A DNA stretch of 64,000 bases from Mugil cephalus (lineage: Eukaryota > Chordata > Actinopteri > Mugiliformes > Mugilidae): the NCBI RefSeq assembly GCF_022458985.1, contig NC_061790.1, forward strand, positions 2,777,001-2,841,000, given 5' to 3'. Shown piece by piece: positions 37,345-49,877 of the stretch (its first letter is position 1; each line of letters begins with the position of its first letter). The notes beneath the pieces are model-generated. The model worked only from the letters and a program-made list of their open reading frames with translations, was not told where the DNA came from and made no database searches. A program made the translations under genes and the position numbers.

Positions 37345-38860
37345 AAGAACCTATGAGAGGATCCAGTATGGTTTGACTTTTTTACACTGTTGTGATATTA
37401 GGATTTTAACATGTAGTGATGTTTTTCTTGTTTATGAGTCAGTTTGATGAAAATTTAAATGACTGCTGTAAACTATTTGTCCAGTAGGGGGTGTAGTTTT
37501 ACTGCTACGTTACTGTATATCAGTGTTTGTACTGGTGCTGCTGTGCAGGGGATGATTATACGCTTTTATAAGTTTTCTGGTGTAAGTTAGTAATAAATTC
37601 AATTTTGCCCCAAATTAATTTTCCGCAGTTTTCATTTGATTAATGCAATTTCCTCTATAGACACTTCTTGTAGTGTAGTTGTGTGTGATGCCTGATGATT
37701 CGTCTCTGTTTCCGCTCAGTGGGGAGCAGGTGAGATGTCCCTCCTGCAGGGTTGTGGACTGGTGAACTGCTTCAGTTTGGTCAGTGGGGCTTTAAGTTCA
37801 GGGTCTCAGAGGATTCTCATTGGCTGATTTGAAGAGGGGTGGGGCAGGTCTCGCTAGCTCGGCTAACGTAGTAATGTAACATACCAGTATCTAAGTCACA
37901 TTTCATTCATTCATTGCATCATGACTCAAGTTGACCACCTGACTAAACAAATATCTAACAGGATCAAATTATCCAAAAGGTCAAAGGTCAGAGTTTGATC
38001 TCTTCCAGAGTGTCAGCTATATTAAATCACTGAGTAAAGAGGTGATGTTGAGCTCTTATATTGGATGAGCTTGTTGTCAGTGTATAACCTGTGACTGTAT
38101 ATAAACATCCATGTTAGGGTGAGTGGAGCTGAGGCAGTTAGCAAACTGTGATGACACCCACCTGCCACTCAAAGCAGCCACACCTTTAATTATTCATAAG
38201 TTTAAGTCTCTACATACCAGACAGTAAACATGTTCATCTTGGTGTAAAGAAGGGACATTTTAACATGGAGGTCAATGGGGATTGGTTTTGAACACCTCAA
38301 GTGGTCATTCAAGGAACTGCTAAGCTTTTAGAACTTCCACATTGACTTCATCCTTCATCCCTGATGGTTTTAGATTAGATAGGACAGGACATTGTGTCTC
38401 AGCACTGCACATGGACAGTCCCTCCATATTCATATACTGATATCAATTGATAGAGAAGGAGCTGAAGTGGATTTAGGTTGTTGTTGGGTTTGTTTTCATT
38501 TGAGTTATTGTGGAACCAGTGAAGCAATGGGTCACAAACCCACCGAACAAAGCCCAGTGTATATTTGTTCATTTGTGGGTAACACCTCCACATCTCTACT
38601 GCTGCAGTTGTAGCCACATTCTCACTAAAACACTTCCTACTCAGTTGCGAGAAAAATGAATCTGAGAAAGAGTCAACAGGTCTCTGACCACTTCATCTGA
38701 CAATGAACTGTCATTATTTTGTTATTTTTGTTGGAATATGTCTCCAGGTCACCATGTTAAAACCTGTAACATAGACACGATTTAGTTTTCTATTTTTGTA
38801 TCAAATATCCTTTAATAGAAATGAATGAGATCCGCCTACATTAACACTGAAGACACAAAG
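37345..38860. other. Spacer between E and F
   Basis: No gene. The 3' flank of E includes TGTCCAGTAGGGGGTGTAG, shared with the flank of G at about 48400. From 37605 the text equals 25795-26765, then the 5' block of F follows. Confidence 0.65.
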
Positions 38861-38873
38861 AGGAGGAGACATC

Positions 38874-38886
38874 AAAGAGGAAGTAG
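38874..38886 (+). promoter_or_regulatory. PU.1-like site of gene F
   Basis: AAAGAGGAAGTAG about 100 bp before the ATG of gene F. Confidence 0.45.
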
Positions 38887-38983
38887 AGGAAACATTTGTC
38901 TTCAAGAGATAGTACAGAGACTGAGAGAGTTCAGAGCGCGAGAAGAAGACGGAAGAACAACGGTTGATTTCAGATCATTTAAA

Positions 38984-41900
38984 ATGTCTCTGTTCCTGAT
39001 ACTGATGCTGCCATTAGGTAAGGAAACATATAACATGCTTTAAAAACTAACTATGTATTGATATTACTAATGAAAACTGTGAAGTAACGTTAATTTACTC
39101 AAATGGTCAATTTTACTGTTTGTGTTTAACACGGTGAGTTCAGAGTTTTCTTCAAACATGGATCTAAAATGAAGTAGAAACAGAAAAGCTGAACTTTTGA
39201 CTAAGTTTAATTTTTGTTTTTTTCTCATTTTCTCAGCAGCAGTAACTCAAGTTTCCACCATCACTGTCAGAGTTGGAGATGACGTCACTCTGCCTTGTGA
39301 CAATATAAAAGATCTGAATGATGAATGTTTCAGTACTACCTGGCTCTTCAGTGGTTCAGGAAGGTCGTCAACGTCAACGTTGTTTGAACATGGGAAGATT
39401 CACAAAGACGTTGGATCTAAATCAAACAGACTGAGAGTTACAACAAACTGTTTACTGGTTATAAAGAAGGTCACAGATGAGGATGATGGTCGTTACACCT
39501 GCAGACAGTTCATATCCGGAGAACCAGTTACAGACTCTGGTGTTGATCTGTCTGTTACCAGTGAGTATTTCTATCGTAATGATTTTATTAGATTCTATTT
39601 AAATGTGACAATAATTGTGGTTACAGTGAGGAAGTTTAACATGAAGCCACTGATACAGTTACATCATGTTTCTCTGTGTTGACACATGGTTTCAGATCAC
39701 ATCACCTTTTATTGATATAGTTTCTATAAATGAGAACATGTGATATCTTCTTATTGAACAGTTTGTTGGGTTTTGCTGTGTTTTAGAAAAAGAAAGAACA
39801 CCAACACCACCAACAACAACAACAACAAAGACAGTAGCAACATCATCTAAAACTCCATCACCTCCACCTCCAACAACAACTAAAATGACACACAACAACA
39901 CACCTGATCAACCATCAACAACAGTCACAGGTGAGTCTGGCTCCAACACAACCGCGGGTAAATCCACCACAATAACACATGTATAAATAAATAAATACAT
40001 GTGTGAATGAACAACAACTTTCACTAAGGTAGTTCTAGGCAGAACGGGTCCAACCTTTTACGAGCAAGGTGTACCTAATAAAGTGGCTGGTGAGTGTACG
40101 TCCATTGACTGAAGGCGAGTAAAGTCATAAAAACTATGAAAGACTGATCTTCATCTTTCTCATATGTAACTTTAGGGTTCTGCTGCTGAGCTGCTGCCTC
40201 TGAGATCAGTCCCTGAGCCGATTCTGTTCCCTTTAACACGTCCTCCAGTTTCCCTGGACTCACCTGCACCTCTATCACAATAAAAACCAACAATCTGTAA
40301 GACTTTAGCCTATTTGACATGGAAAACATATTGTGAACAAACCAATTAAGATATTTACAATGGCAAAATATTCAGTCTTATTCCATGTTGTCAGGAATGT
40401 GTGAGTTGAGGTGAGGACCCATAGTAGGATCACAAAGGTTCCACAAAAGGTATTTAACAATTTACAAAAAGCGCTGCGTAAGGCAGGTAAATCCAAAATC
40501 CAAAAACCAAAGGAATCATGGGCATGGCATAGAGACAAGGAACAAAGGGAAGGCAGGGCTGTAAGTACAGAGGAGGGCTGAGGGATGACAAGACGCAGGT
40601 GAGACAGATCAGGATGATGACACCAGGAGAAACCAATTAACAATCAAGAGACACAGAAGGAACACAGACAGGAAATCCAGAACTTAACAAAATAAAACAG
40701 GAAACACAACATGACACAGACAGACATGACAAAACCACAAGGAGGCACGACAGACAGGAAACTAAGAAACTTGACAAAATAAAACAGGAAACTCCTGAAC
40801 ATGATTCACAAAATAAATTAAAAATAAAAGCCCACCCTGCAGCACTTTTCATTAAATTAATTGTAATAATATTCACTCAATGAACAATCCTACCCGCCCA
40901 CTCTAGACCTGTGATGGACTCATGGCTGCGGTTTGTGTCATGGTCCTGCCGTTCCCTGTGCTTCCAGTTCCTTGTTTTTGTTCTCTCCCTCTGTTTCTGT
41001 CTCTCTGTCATGTCATTAGACTCACCTGGGCAGGAGACTGGTGGGAGCACCTGACCCAGCTGCAGCTAATCCTAGTCAAGCGCAGTATAAAGCGATTGCC
41101 GTGACTTCCCTCCAGTGCCAGATGAATCTGCTTCACTCATTCTGTCCAGAGCTTAGTCATCACCTACAACAAGATGGCAAAACATTTTGTTCAGAACTTC
41201 TTTTCACTCCTTGTGTTTTTCCTCCTTTTCTTCAGTGCCTCCTCAGAAGAGCCGGTCTCCTGCCCAGCCAGCCGCTTTGTGTTTTCTTAGCCTGGAGTTT
41301 CCAGCGCTTTTGGTGCTTCTTTTTGCCCCTTTTAGCTTTTGTACGCTTTGCATGACTTTTTGTATTAAGCTTGTTCTTATTAACAACCTCTGGATAAAAT
41401 GGGCATCACAGCTGCTGCATCTTGGTTCTGAGGGTCTACAAGACAAAGTTCCCCAGTTATGTGACGTCACATCTTCATGTAATTTAAATGATGTAACGTT
41501 AGGTTGGGCAGCTATGTTACAACGCCACACAACTCATTGACTTGACAGGCTAATCAGTTAGCTCCAATGGTGCAGGTGTCCTACCTTACCCAGTTCATCA
41601 TCATTTCTGCTTGTGCTTGTTTTAATGGAGAAGCTGCCCATCTTCACACACTTTTCTGTATCAGTTTCCAGTGTCGTTCTCGTTTTTTATTTGTGCTTTT
41701 TCTGCGCCACCCTTACTCTTTTTAGTTTCCATTTTGCTAACGGTCGGATGCACTTCTGGGGGTGGAGCCAGGCTACAAAAACCATTGGGACATGTTACGT
41801 CAGACTGCGTCTGAAAAGCGTATATATACAGCCCAGGGGCAGTGGTAAAAGTATATGTAATACCCACGCAGTAACATGAATGAACACAGGCCCCATATAA

Positions 41901-42536
41901 ATAGGGAATTGTCCATGTCCTCCTGATTAGCCCCTGAGGGCCCGCTGGTCACCATAGTCTGGTAGAACATGTTCTAAATGACCTTATCCTCCTGAGGAAA
42001 TCGAGACGGCTCTGATCTCTCTTTGTATACTGAGTCTATGTTATAGAGTCTGAACTAACGCCCTGTTTCATGTCTTGATCTCTCTGAAGGTTTTTGGACC
42101 AGGTTCATCTTTGTTTCTGTGGGTTTGGCAGCACTCACACTAACTGTTGTGTCGCTCAACATATGGACGAGAACTAAAGGTGAAACATTAACAGATGAAA
42201 CTTTGAGAAACGAGACATGAAGACTAAAGTAGAATTCCTCTTTTGTCTTTTTCAGGTTACAAAGGTCATAGTGGAGCGATGGTGAGTTTTAAAACTGAAA
42301 CATTAAATGTTGATGTGAAAAGACAAATGAATTTCTTCTTCAATATAAACTTAGTTTATTTTGTTATTACAGATTTTTATTTTCAGAGATAAATCGCAGA
42401 CTGAAAGATGTTTCTGTTCTGTTGACTTGTTGTGTTTTCACAGGTGTACATCAATGAAGATGAAGGTGTAGTGAACTATGAAAATACCAAAGACCTTTCT
42501 GCTCCTGTTAGAGTCCACAGGTCAACAAATCAATAG
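38984..42536 (+). CDS. Ig-V receptor F, class I, ITIM lost (235 aa)
   Basis: Exons: leader 38984-39017, V domain 39240-39560, stalk 39787-39930, membrane 42090-42179, link 42256-42281, tail 42444-42536 ending TAG; 708 nt, open. It is the duplicate of D: the V domain differs at few positions (for example ISGEPVTD for NKSGRQVTD after RQF) and the stalk is 24 nt shorter. The membrane segment is [19 protein letters not shown]. The tail has V-N-Y-E-N-T, as in D, so there is no strict ITIM but a YxN site is kept. Intron 3 lacks the dead V exon seen in D but shares its repeats. Role inferred as a cell-surface receptor of unknown ligand. Confidence 0.86.
40100..40290 (-). other. Unidentified block, open copy
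   Basis: Third copy of the block at 28370. Here the minus-strand frame is open across the shared part (VSPGKLEDVLKGTESAQ, then EKDEDQSFIVFMTLLAFSQ). No start or splice structure supports a gene. It could be an exon relic or part of a repeat. Confidence 0.3.
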
Positions 42537-44880
42537 TGATATAATGTGTTAGAATATCATTTATTGTTCCATCAGGGCCAGAAATTTGTCTTTGTGTCAA
42601 CGATAAAAACAATACACCAGAAATATGTTCTGTTCAACAACGGAAATATATTTACTGTAGATAAAGTCAATCTTTTCACTGTATGTAGTTGGTTGTTTTC
42701 AGTGTTTTTCTCAACAACTTTATGATAAATTATCAGATGTAATTTTAAATTGTTCTACTGCCCCCTAGTGGACAAAGAAACCATCTACATCACATGCAGC
42801 TTGACTTCATTTTGACTTGTTGCACGAATGTTTGCCTTTTTTCATTGCTTTTTTTTTTTTTTTTGTCTTTTGTGTATTTGTGTGTATGTCACAGACTAAG
42901 AGGTGACCATGAAAGTGCATATAAACCCACTCTGTGTGTGAATCATTGCATGTGTACATGCACAAACTAGCATGACAGGAAGTTCTGGATCATTGTGTCT
43001 GACGTGAACTCACTGTGTCATGTTAGTCTTTTAGGTTACAAATATACGAAACATGTCTTTCATGTAGAGCACTAGACCAGTCAAGATAACTGTATAATTA
43101 GTGGCAGCTCCATGGAAAGACACAGCTGATGATTGGCTGCTAAACGTAAAGTGCGACACATCAGCACATTTTCATCATTAATATTATCATGGATGCAAAG
43201 AAATGAATGCATTTGTTTTGTATTAATATATAACCTGTTGTAAATATATATTTATAGTTTAATAAAAGGAGAGATCTTGAAAACAATGTGGTTTTACGTG
43301 TTTCTCAGTTCGCTCTGATTTGCAAATATTCAGGAAACACATGCAGAAACAATGAAGTCAAATGTAATGCCAAATGTGACCATCTGTTCATGGCGGCGCT
43401 GTTTCACAAGATTTTCTCCTGTTTCAGACTGAGCTGCTTTGATCTCAGCTTCATCACTGATTGCACAAGCTCTGACTTTAACTTACACTCACTATCAAAG
43501 TGTTTGTTAGATTTACAGGATTTTTTTTTTTCTCAAAAAAATATTTAGTAGAGTGGGTCCATAAATGATAATAAATTTTACTTGATTAATCAGTGACTTG
43601 TGTTAAGATTAATTCTGAAATGACTCAATTCAAAATAAATTCTGCTATTGTTCTTCACATATTTCATGATTTTATACAACACTTTTATCCAAAACACTGT
43701 TCAATTCAAACACACATGCAGTGACTATCAGGAGCAACGTTCACTGTGTTCTGCCGCCCCCCAGTGGACAAATAAAATCTCTACATCACATGCAGTTTGG
43801 TATCAGGGCTAATAGTCACAGCTCCTCTGAAGCTAACCACTGCAACAGGAAGTACTTAAATACTTAGTCCTGCAGCTACAAGGGAATCAAACTACACTCA
43901 CTCATTTAGAACAGACAGGAAGTAGCAGTGTTTTAAATTTCCTGATTGAACTTATCTCCAAGCTCCAAATAACACCCATGTTGTTTCATGTTGTACATTT
44001 TGTGTATAGTTCAGAACAGGTTCAATCCGGAAGATGAATAAGATCTCGTCACCACTGACACCACAACCTCTGAGCCAATCATCTTACTGCTGTTATTTTA
44101 AAATGGTTCCTTTTTCTGTCGGTCCTTAAGTATCTGATGCAACAATAACACACAACAGATGTATTTATCTATTTGTTGGTTTAAAAACATTGTCACATCA
44201 GGAGAAGCATATATACAATCAAGTTGAGGCTGATGTGATGTTTCCATCTGTGTGCAGCAATAAAAGAGTTGAATAACTCTGAGTCTGATGTTGTCTGTCT
44301 GTTCTCATGAGCCTTGTGTCGTTCTGTGGTCACGTTGTCACATCTAGAGACTAAAGCCTCCACAGCTCTGCTGCTGCTGCTGTTGTAGCCACATTCTCAC
44401 TGAAACACTTCCCTCTCAGTTCTTGTGACAAAGCCGCAATGATGAACCAGCAGGTTACAAACCCCTTAGAGATAACAGAATACACAAAAACGTGATCTGT
44501 TCACAACTCAACCTTTTCATTTTACACACGCGCCAACATTAAAAACTGTCTGTACGATTCTCAGTCAATTCAAAATAGTTAATTTCTAGTTGACATCAAT
44601 GTGTGAACAAAGCCCAGTGTATATTTCTTCATCATTTGTGGTCAACACCTCCACATCTCTACTGCTGCAGTTGTAGCCACGTTCTCACTAAAACACTTCC
44701 TACTCAGTTATGAGAAAAATTACTCTGACAAAGAGTCCACAGGTCTCTGACCACTTCATCTGACAATGAAGTATCATTATTTTGTTAATTTTATTGTAAC
44801 ATGTCTCCAGGTCACCATATTAAAACCTGTAACATAGACATGATTTAGAGATCCGCCTACATTAACACTGAAGCCACAAA
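42537..44880. other. Spacer between F and G
   Basis: No gene. The 3' UTR-like text and flank match those after D. A poly-T run lies at about 42850-42864. The conserved block runs from about 43600 to the 5' block of G. Confidence 0.65.
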
Positions 44881-44894
44881 GAGGAGGAGACATC

Positions 44895-44907
44895 AAAGAG
44901 GAAGTAG
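44895..44907 (+). promoter_or_regulatory. PU.1-like site of gene G
   Basis: AAAGAGGAAGTAG about 100 bp before the ATG of gene G. Confidence 0.45.
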
Positions 44908-45007
44908 AGGCTACATTTGTCCTCATGAGACACTAGTACAGAGACTGAGAGAGTTCGGAGCGTGAGAAGAAAACGGAAGAACAACGGTTGAGTCCAGATC
45001 ATTTAAA

Positions 45008-47224
45008 ATGTCTCTGTTCTTGATACTGATGCTGCCATTAGGTAAGGAAACATATAACATGCTTTAAAAACTATGTATTGATATTACTGATGAAAACTGT
45101 GAAGTAACGTTAATTTACTCAAATGGTCAATTTTACTGTTTGTGTTTAACATGGTGAGTTCAGAGTTTTCTTCAAACATGGATCTAAAATGAAGTAGAAA
45201 CAGAAAAGCTGAACTTTTGACTAAGTTTATTTTTTGTTTTTCTCTCATTTTTTCAGCAGCAGTAACTCAAGTTTCCACCATCACTGTCAGAGCTGGAGAC
45301 GACGTCACTCTGCCTTGTGACAATATGAAAGATTTGAATGATGAATGTAACAGAACTACCTGGCTCTTCAGTGGTTCAGGAACGTCGTCACCACTGTTTG
45401 AACATGGGAAGATTCACAAAGATGTTGGATCTAAATCAGACAGACTGAGTGTTACAACAAACTGTTTACTGGTTATAAAGAAGGTCACAGATGAGGATGA
45501 TGGTCGTTACACCTGCAGACAGTTCAATATATCAGGACACCAAGTTACAGACTCTGGTGTTGATCTGTCTGTTAGTAACAGTGAGTATTTTCATCATCAT
45601 GATTTTATTAGATTCTATTTAAATGTCACAATAATTGTGGTTACAGTGAGGAAGTTTACAAGGAGGTTTAACATGAAGCCACTGATACAGTTACATCATG
45701 TTTCTCTGTGTTGACACATGGTTTCAGATCACATCACCTTTTATTGATATAGTTTCTATGGATGAGAACATGTGATATCTTCTTATTGAACAGTTTGTTG
45801 GGTTTTACTGTGTTTTAGAAGAGGACACAACAACAACAATGATAAAAGCTACAATGACCACAAAGATATTGGCAACATCATCTAAAACTCCATCAACAGT
45901 CACAGGTGAGTCTGGCTCCAACTGAACCACGGGTAAATCCACCACAGTAACACATGTAGAAATAAATATATACATGTGTGAATGAACAACAACTTTAAAA
46001 CATTGACATTAATGACAGTTAGTTCTCAGTCAGTCTCAATTTGTGAGTTTGCACAGTTTTTTTATTTCTCATGTTTCTCTCTATCTGTCCGTTTCTGTGT
46101 GTTATATTTAGGGCTAAATAGTTACATATATTATAATGTTTAATTTAATGATTTTTGATTGATTTTCCAGTTACTGCGATCGTTGTAGCTGTGATTTTAG
46201 CAGCTTTCATAATAACTGTCGTAGCAGTCGTCAGATGGAAGAAAACCAAAGGTCAGAGTATTCACAGATTAAACCTTTAAAGTTTCTTCAGTTTTCTATG
46301 TTGAATGTGGACACTTTTGTCTTTTCAGGAAACAGAACACAGACGAATGAAAACACTGTGAGTCTCTAAACTGAATCTTCAAATATTTGTAGATATTTGT
46401 TTTTGGTATCACTTTGTTTTTAGGTTTCCACTGCTGGAACTAGAAAACTATAACTAGAATATGTTTGTCCAGGAACTGAACGTAAACCCTGAAGGGACTG
46501 GACCTGGTCCAGAAACCAGTCGTCCAGACAAGGTGTGAAGTTAAGCTTTTCTTATTTTATAAATGTTTCTTCTCCAACATGGAGCTGAGTCTTGTTTTCC
46601 TCTCCTTCCTTTTGTGTTTAGTCCCTCATTAGTCTCACCTTTGTCTTGTTAATCTCCCTCTGTCTTCTGTAGGCTGATCCTGCAGATAATGTTTACTACA
46701 CCTCCATCAGCTTCAACAAGGACACCAAGAGTAAGGCCAGGGTAAGCGCTCTGATTGGTTATTACTGGTCTGAATAAACATACAGCAGGCCATGTAGAGC
46801 AAGGGTGTGGACGCCTGGGGCCTTAGTGCAGGGAAACCTCTGTGGAGCAAGGCATCAGTAGCAGTAGCAGTAGACGAAACATCGGAAAGGGAGGTGCCCA
46901 CTTGAAAACCCCAATGATGTGCCGCATACTGCGTACTGCTGTTGGTTAGGCTAGATTGCTGGTGTCTTCTCGTTGATTGCTAGTTGGTAGCTGGTGACTA
47001 GCCTGCTGGTCTGGGACTGGATCTTATCCAATATGAATGTATTAAGATGAACTATCCAGTGGATGAACCCTGGTTTACTTTTTGTGTGTGTTGCTTTTGT
47101 TTGTTTCTGTGTTCAGGGTAAACCTGATGAAGGTGATGCAGTGACCTACAGCACTGTCAAAGCTCCGTCCACTTCAGCTGGAGCCTCCACTAATCCCAAC
47201 GGCCTCTACTCCTCCATCCCATAA
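45008..47224 (+). CDS. Ig-V receptor G, class II with two ITIMs (262 aa)
   Basis: Exons: leader 45008-45041, V domain 45260-45580, stalk 45819-45905, membrane 46171-46251, 46329-46357, 46473-46532, 46673-46741, 47117-47224 ending TAA; 789 nt, open. The V domain has the four family cysteines and YTC-RQF, with an NRT sequon before TTW. The stalk is the shortest of the array (87 nt). The downstream alternative donor used by E is useless here, because a TGA lies between the two. The membrane segment matches E. The tail carries ITIMs V-Y-Y-T-S-I and V-T-Y-S-T-V and a near miss G-L-Y-S-S-I; the SYIK tyrosine of E is Phe. About 250 bp of unrelated DNA is inserted in the last intron (46785-47040). 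This is the cleanest class II inhibitory receptor candidate. Confidence 0.87.
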
Positions 47225-49750
47225 GAGAACATATAGAAGGTATGCATTGGCCACGCTCCCCTGAGTGACAAAAACATGCTAAAATCTGTCAGTAAATAAA
47301 GTGAGATTGGGAAAAATGTGGATTATCACATTAAATTAGGGAAAATTTGACAGTTCTCCTGATATTTATATGGACCTGATTTCAATGCTAATATATACTA
47401 TACTTATGCTACAGTATGACCTTTTGGTTCTTTATACAACACAGGTCCAACAGCTTTGTGCTAGTGTACCCCCTTATTTGGAAAAGCGGATTTACCTAAG
47501 GCCACATTCACACATACCAGGACAATCTTTGTTTCTCAGTTTTTTTTCCACACTGGGACTTGGATTCAAAAAGGTGCAGTTCCAGTCACAGAAAGACCCG
47601 GATCCATCATGGACGGCCAGCAAAGACGTGCAAGACTTATGCAATTTCACACAAAAATCACATTTGTGTAAACACAGCCTTAGTTTCAGTGAGTTTCAGT
47701 TTTTTCCAGTTATAATTTAAAGATGCTAATGCTGAGAGCTTTACTGAGAAGTAACGTTAGCGATACAATACTGTAGCGTTAAAAGTATGACGAGGAGTGA
47801 TCACATATATTCAGTTTATTGTTTTATTGTCATGTATTGTTGGAAGTGAAATAGCAGTAACTACGCCAAAGCAAAAACATCTACAAACTTATCTGACAGC
47901 CCTCCAGAACTTAACTTAAGAAGTAACTTAAGGTTTGACTTCATCAAAAAATGCAGCGTAAAATAATATTATCTGACACTAAATGTGAACCACAACACCA
48001 GGTTCTTGGGTCTGGATTCCAGTTGTTTCTTCTAATGCAGCGATCCATTTACTTTTCTTTGGCAGATATCTGTAAAAATATATCTCTGACTGCTTTTCAT
48101 ATCTGTTGGTTCTGTCAATCAGACAACAGCTCTTCACCATTTTGTTTTGTTTAGTTTTACTGTTAAGATGCTATTAAAGCCTATGATTCAAATTAATTAT
48201 GCTAATATCCATACTCATCTGTCAATTTGTTGCCACTCAGTGGCCGTAACCATGGAGACTCGCTAGTTGTGATGTCATGTGCAAACCCTCAATTAGAGGA
48301 AGCAGTGTGGTTCAACTTCTATTTTATATGAAAACATGATGTAGTGACTTTTTTCTTGTGTATGAGTCTGTTCAATGAACATTCTGATGACTGCTGTAAA
48401 CATCTTTGTCCAGTAGGGGGAGTAGAAGACAAAGTATCACACTGTGAGAAGTTATCAGTCAGCATTTTTACTGCTTAGTTACTTCTGTCATTATTTGACA
48501 AGCTTGTTTTCTGCATTTATAAATTATTTGGAGCATGTTCTCAAAAAATTAAATCGTGTTAAATGTTAAATAAATAAAAGAACAATCACAGCCCCGAATG
48601 CTGATGGTTTTTGTTTTGAGGTTTTATAATTTCCAGAATTTCTACTCTTTCTCCACACCACCTCCCCTAAGTCACAATGAAATATTTCAAAGGAGACAGA
48701 ATTAGATTTTTTTTTCTTTTAATCCCATAGCCATGAGCATTTTCACCAGTGTGGCCATAGAAGAAAGAAAGGGAATTTTCCTGTCACTCCTATATGTCAG
48801 TGATCAGAATCAGAATGGACTTTATTGCCAAGTATGTTTGTACATACAATGAATTTGCCTTTCTGTGTATCTCTGAATACAATACAATCAGTGTCCCATT
48901 GAGAACTGCTGGCTCACCACTTTGATTTCAATGAGACTTTAAATCAGTTCATGTTTTCAGACACTACAGTGCAATCTGAACATATAACACCAACATACTT
49001 TCATTATGTGACTTGTTTTGCTGCTATTAAAAAGAGAGGGCTTCATGTTTCAACATAAGTTTTATTATAAATGAACAGTGTTGCAGATTACCAACCCCAG
49101 TATCACTGCACTTTCACATTTTACAAATACCAGTTATTTAGTGTAATGTGAGTCAGTTTACCCAATGAATGTTTCACCTGAGACATCAATATTTACTAAA
49201 ATGACCTGTAACGCCTCCAATGAGGGATTAAACAGGAGTCACCACTAAGCCAATATTCTTTGTGTGGGACAGACTGTTTATTTACTTCTCATCCTGTGTT
49301 CCTCTACTTGTCCTGTACTGAAGCTGTGAAGTTATTCCAATGACAAGTTGATTTGTTCTTTTATATATTCCATGTCAGCTATATAAAAGTGACTCACATC
49401 AGCTGGTGGTGACAAGACTGTTTCTGGAGAGTGGATGGGTCAAAAGTCCACTGTGTAGGATGTGAAACTGTGAATCACTGTGGTTTCATACCCATGTCCA
49501 GATGTGTGAAAGAAATACATTTTTAAAGGAAAGTTATGTCGTAAACAGTTACCATAACATTACATAATCGAGTCACAGTCACTTTAAAATAGTAGTGGGA
49601 AGGAAGTGTGTTGTAACTTCAGTAGGGAGTTTGTGGAGACAAAACTAATGCACAAATTAGTCAGAATTTTGAGTCAAATATTTCTTAGAACAGAGAAGTG
49701 AACGTAAAAGAAAAAAAAATGAAATAAGCATTAATATGACCCACCTAATC
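47225..49750. other. Spacer between G and H
   Basis: No gene. About 1.08 kb of extra DNA (47240-48320) separates the stop of G from the flank text shared with E (TGTCCAGTAGGGGG at about 48410). A dispersed fish repeat with GAATCAGAATGGACTTTATT lies at about 48805-48870. The rest is AT-rich with short frames only. Confidence 0.55.
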
Positions 49751-49754
49751 TCAG

Positions 49755-49767
49755 AAAAAGGAAGTAG
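49755..49767 (+). promoter_or_regulatory. PU.1/ETS-like site of gene H
   Basis: AAAAAGGAAGTAG; the GGAAGT core is kept but the preceding GA differs from the other genes. Confidence 0.35.
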
Positions 49768-49877
49768 AGGCTACATTTGTGTTCACGAGACACTAGTACA
49801 GAGACTGAGAGAGTTCAGAGCGTGAGAAGAAGACGTGAGAAGAAGACGTAAGAACGGTTGAGATCAGATCATTTAAA

